A stretch of DNA of 32,749 bases from an uncultured Prevotella sp. (GTDB lineage: Bacteria; Bacteroidota; Bacteroidia; Bacteroidales; Bacteroidaceae). Below are positions 30,974-32,749 of this stretch, one piece after another. Every line of letters begins with the position of its first letter. Positions within the stretch are counted from its first letter, which is position 1. The stretch spans positions 1 to 32,749 of the forward strand of contig CALCVT010000125.1 in the NCBI GenBank assembly GCA_937906495.1, in the 5' to 3' direction. Both the position numbers and the translations under genes were made by a program. The notes beneath the pieces are model-generated. The model ran no database searches. It had not been told where the DNA came from and saw only the letters and a list, made by a program, of their open reading frames with translations.

Positions 30974-32149
30974 TTATTCTTGTTTTAAATGATTTATAAT
31001 GGACAGACCAATGGCTTTAGCCAATAATGGAGGAACAGCATTCCCAACCTGAGCAAATTGTTCCGCAGAATTTCCATAAAAGACATAGTGGTCGGGAAAG
31101 GATTGTATTCTTGCTGCTTCTCTCACCGTAAATGACCTATCTTGGGAATAATGAAAATACGCTCCCCAATGTGGGTCGCATTTCGTCAAGATAGTAGATG
31201 CGAGACCGTCAGGACGAACACGGCCATATCGCATGGTGTGGTCTGACTTGCGAGCTTTCCGCATTCCCTTAGGAAGTAGGTCATCAGGTATGTCAGTCCA
31301 ATTTCCTCCTGGTTTGATATATTTCATCCGTTTCAAATTCGTTTCAGACAATCTTGGCGACTCGTGATTATACACTCCTCCGGAACCAACACGCATCATT
31401 TGCTGGTACTCACATTGAGGCTTCATGAAATAATCTTTCACCGCTTCCCCCCTTTCTCCGCATTTCAGAGGAGGCAAGTCTCCTATCGCTTCTTCTACTG
31501 TCGTGAATTTGGCCAAACTTTCCGAAGTCGGAAGTTTCACCAGTTGCTTACCATCAAAAATAGTTGTGAAATTCGGGCGGATGGGAGCATGGAACAATGG
31601 ACTTGGGAATGCGTCTGTTGGCACTTCCTTGCCTCTAAAGCCTATGATAACAGTACGCCATCTCATTTGAGGAACACCATAATAAGCAGCCCCTAGTATA
31701 CGCACATCTGCACCATATCCTAAGTCGGCCAACGCTTCAATTATGGCATGAAGTGTTGCCCCTTTTTCAAAAGACACAAGACCGGGTACATTCTCTATAA
31801 GAATAGCCCGTGGAGCAAAAGCATCCACAAATCTAAGATATTCACGAAAGAGGTGGTTCCTGCTGTCCTCATTACTGCGCACTGGGGCATTTATGGAAAA
31901 ACCTTGACAAGGAGGACCGCCAGCGATGAGGTCAAGCTCTCCTTTCTTTAAGCCCAAGTCCCGCAAAACATCACAGGCGTCAACAGTGCGTATATCCGAT
32001 GTCAGGACTTTGGTGCCAACATGGTTTCTCATATATGTCTGAGCATATACAGGCATGACCTCATTTGCAAAAAGACAATGAAATCCTGCTTCAGACAAAC
32101 CTTCGGATAAACCTCCAGCACCGGCAAATAAATCTATACATCGTGCCAT
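30974..32149 (-). CDS. DNA C5-cytosine methyltransferase
   Basis: From ATG 32149 the 391-aa product has all core motifs: I (DLFAGAGGLSEG), IV with the nucleophile GGPPCQGFS (Cys81), VI (ENV at 119-121), VIII (QMRWR), and late IX/X (REAARIQSFPD and QVGNAVPP). The target-recognition region lies between VIII and IX. It methylates cytosine at C5 to protect DNA from the partner endonuclease. Start 32149 is one base after the controller's TAA; the longer frame from 32197 would overlap the controller. The stop TAA abuts the endonuclease ATG. Composition is AT-rich. Confidence 0.95.
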   Translation of the reverse strand: MARCIDLFAGAGGLSEGLSEAGFHCLFANEVMPVYAQTYMRNHVGTKVLTSDIRTVDACDVLRDLGLKKGELDLIAGGPPCQGFSINAPVRSNEDSRNHLFREYLRFVDAFAPRAILIENVPGLVSFEKGATLHAIIEALADLGYGADVRILGAAYYGVPQMRWRTVIIGFRGKEVPTDAFPSPLFHAPIRPNFTTIFDGKQLVKLPTSESLAKFTTVEEAIGDLPPLKCGERGEAVKDYFMKPQCEYQQMMRVGSGGVYNHESPRLSETNLKRMKYIKPGGNWTDIPDDLLPKGMRKARKSDHTMRYGRVRPDGLASTILTKCDPHWGAYFHYSQDRSFTVREAARIQSFPDHYVFYGNSAEQFAQVGNAVPPLLAKAIGLSIINHLKQE

Positions 32150-32150
32150 A

Positions 32151-32354
32151 TTACAGTGTTTGATATTTATTGGGTAATAACAATTCTCGGACATCAATTT
32201 CTAAAATATCGGCTATTTGATATAGTACAGATATAGGAGGCTGCACTTTGTTTGTGGCATACAGATTGACCATATTGAAAGTCTTTCCAAGCTAATTTGC
32301 CAATTCCGTTTGACTAATGCCCTTAGCCTCCAATACCTCTTTTATTCGATTCAT
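32151..32354 (-). pseudogene. XRE-type controller gene interrupted by an in-frame TAG
   Basis: Reading from ATG 32354 to TAA 32151 gives 67 codons of a helix-turn-helix protein: MNRIKEVLEAKGISQTELAN, then TAG at codon 21, then LGKTFNMVNLY and QIADILEIDVREL. The order (helix, QTELA turn, LGK..NMVN recognition helix, PP/LYQIADIL) is that of XRE-family regulators and restriction-modification controller (C) proteins. The TAG falls inside the helix-turn-helix, where family members usually have a Lys or Gln, so the product is likely truncated unless the base is a sequencing error. Its stop is one base before the methyltransferase ATG, so the gene was clearly part of this operon. Confidence 0.8.
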
Positions 32355-32574
32355 ATATGCATTCTTTTATCAAACGGGTACAAAGATACCAAATATTATT
32401 TGGTAAACGGTTTGATTTAGAAAGAAAGAGTTTTGTTTGCATCAAACAAAAGCGTTATTTGAAAAAGCAAGGTTGGGAAATGCAATGAAATCAGCAAGTT
32501 TGCAGATACTGACCCATACAAGTTGTAATTTGCCGTAAACCTTTTTATAAAAGTAACTTATCTGTCTTTGGATT
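32355..32574. other. Promoter region and non-coding stretch upstream of the RM operon
   Basis: It includes the minus-strand promoter/operator at 32381-32405. Beyond it, up to about 32570, the sequence is AT-rich with no convincing gene; a 63-codon minus frame (32442-32633) is probably spurious. Confidence 0.4.
32381..32405 (-). promoter_or_regulatory. Promoter with overlapping palindromic operator of the RM operon
   Basis: On the minus strand TATCTTTG (32381-32388) matches TAnnTTTG and lies 26 bp before the controller ATG at 32354. The sequence TACCAAAT-ATT-ATTTGGTA (32387-32405) is a perfect 8-bp inverted repeat that overlaps the -7 element, as a controller operator would. A second pair, ATCAAAC (32369-32375) and GTTTGAT (32410-32416), flanks it. 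Confidence 0.6.
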
Positions 32575-32709
32575 TTATTGATACAGGAAAAAATTTTTGA
32601 GTTCATTTTCTCTCTGGTAGTGTTTAGACGCAAATTGTTCGTTAGGTTCTATGAGAACAGCCAATTCGGTCTCTTTCCCATTGGGTATCCAATAATGTAT
32701 CCATCCCAT
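32575..32709 (-). CDS. Short hypothetical frame, possibly the tail of a broken gene
   Basis: A minus-strand frame from ATG 32709 to TAA 32575 encodes 44 aa (IPNGKETELAVLIEPNEQF in the middle). It looks like the end of a globular domain rather than a full protein. The frame entering from the window edge reads KVLNNEDLMKYGVDG and then continues in a different frame, so a one-base shift near 32709 could join the two. It may be the degraded 3' end of a gene that lies mostly beyond the window. Confidence 0.3.
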   Translation of the reverse strand: MGWIHYWIPNGKETELAVLIEPNEQFASKHYQRENELKNFFLYQ

Positions 32710-32749
32710 CTACCCCATATTTCATTAAATCTTCATTGTTCAGAACTTT

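Noticed and set aside
32442..32633. A 63-codon minus-strand frame upstream of the RM operon
   Set aside because: AT-rich text of low coding quality that overlaps another, slightly better frame; neither is supported strongly.

Overview
The window looks like a chromosomal segment of a member of the Bacteroidales (Prevotella/Bacteroides-like). The support is the gene families (PorT and a type IX secretion tail, DUF4956/VTC, PurL of 1234 aa, SufB, Cthe_2159-type protein) and repeated matches to the Bacteroidetes sigma-ABfr promoter (TTTG or TTG, 19-20 nt, TAnnTTTG) upstream of several genes. Shine-Dalgarno sequences are mostly absent, as usual for this phylum.

Layout. (1) 354-10509, plus strand: a run of eight genes centred on a 1035-aa tubulin/FtsZ-superfamily GTPase. 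It is followed by a zinc-ribbon/transmembrane/MORN protein and five proteins with signal peptides, several with overlapping or closely abutting ends. One of these (8050-9631) is split by an apparent frameshift. I do not recognise this as a named system, and it is the best candidate for something undescribed. (2) 11053-14438: cvpA-like and sufB (without sufC or sufD beside it), an AlaX-type tRNA-editing protein on the minus strand, and a lipoprotein with a Rieske-like or zinc-ribbon cysteine pattern. (3) 14846-19298, minus strand: purL and a maltose-acetyltransferase-like gene, each flanked by clear hairpins. (4) 19511-23705, minus strand: a VTC-domain protein, DUF4956, a DUF2490-type outer-membrane protein, a small protein with a type IX secretion-like C-terminus, and a Cthe_2159/DUF4353 beta-helix protein. 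They form two transcription units by promoter evidence. (5) 24010-29520: porT (minus), then a 2[4Fe-4S] ferredoxin, cysN without cysD, xpt, a 50-aa membrane protein, a lipoprotein metallophosphoesterase and an overlapping outer-membrane protein gene. (6) 29521-32749: a visibly more AT-rich, probably acquired segment. It has a non-coding stretch rich in nested inverted repeats, followed on the minus strand by a tightly packed restriction-modification operon: XRE controller, C5-cytosine methyltransferase, NotI-family endonuclease. The controller carries an in-frame TAG.

How the genes may work together. In region 1, the cytoplasmic tubulin-like protein could be coupled by the single-pass MORN protein to the exported proteins encoded behind it; this is inference from gene order. 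In region 4, the VTC and DUF4956 proteins recur together in bacteria with surface carbohydrate-binding proteins, so a cell-surface role is plausible. In region 6, an inverted repeat over the promoter would suit a controller-type autoregulatory circuit, now probably broken by the stop codon.

No rRNA, tRNA, CRISPR array or transposase was seen. Positions and motifs were read by eye; no database search was run.
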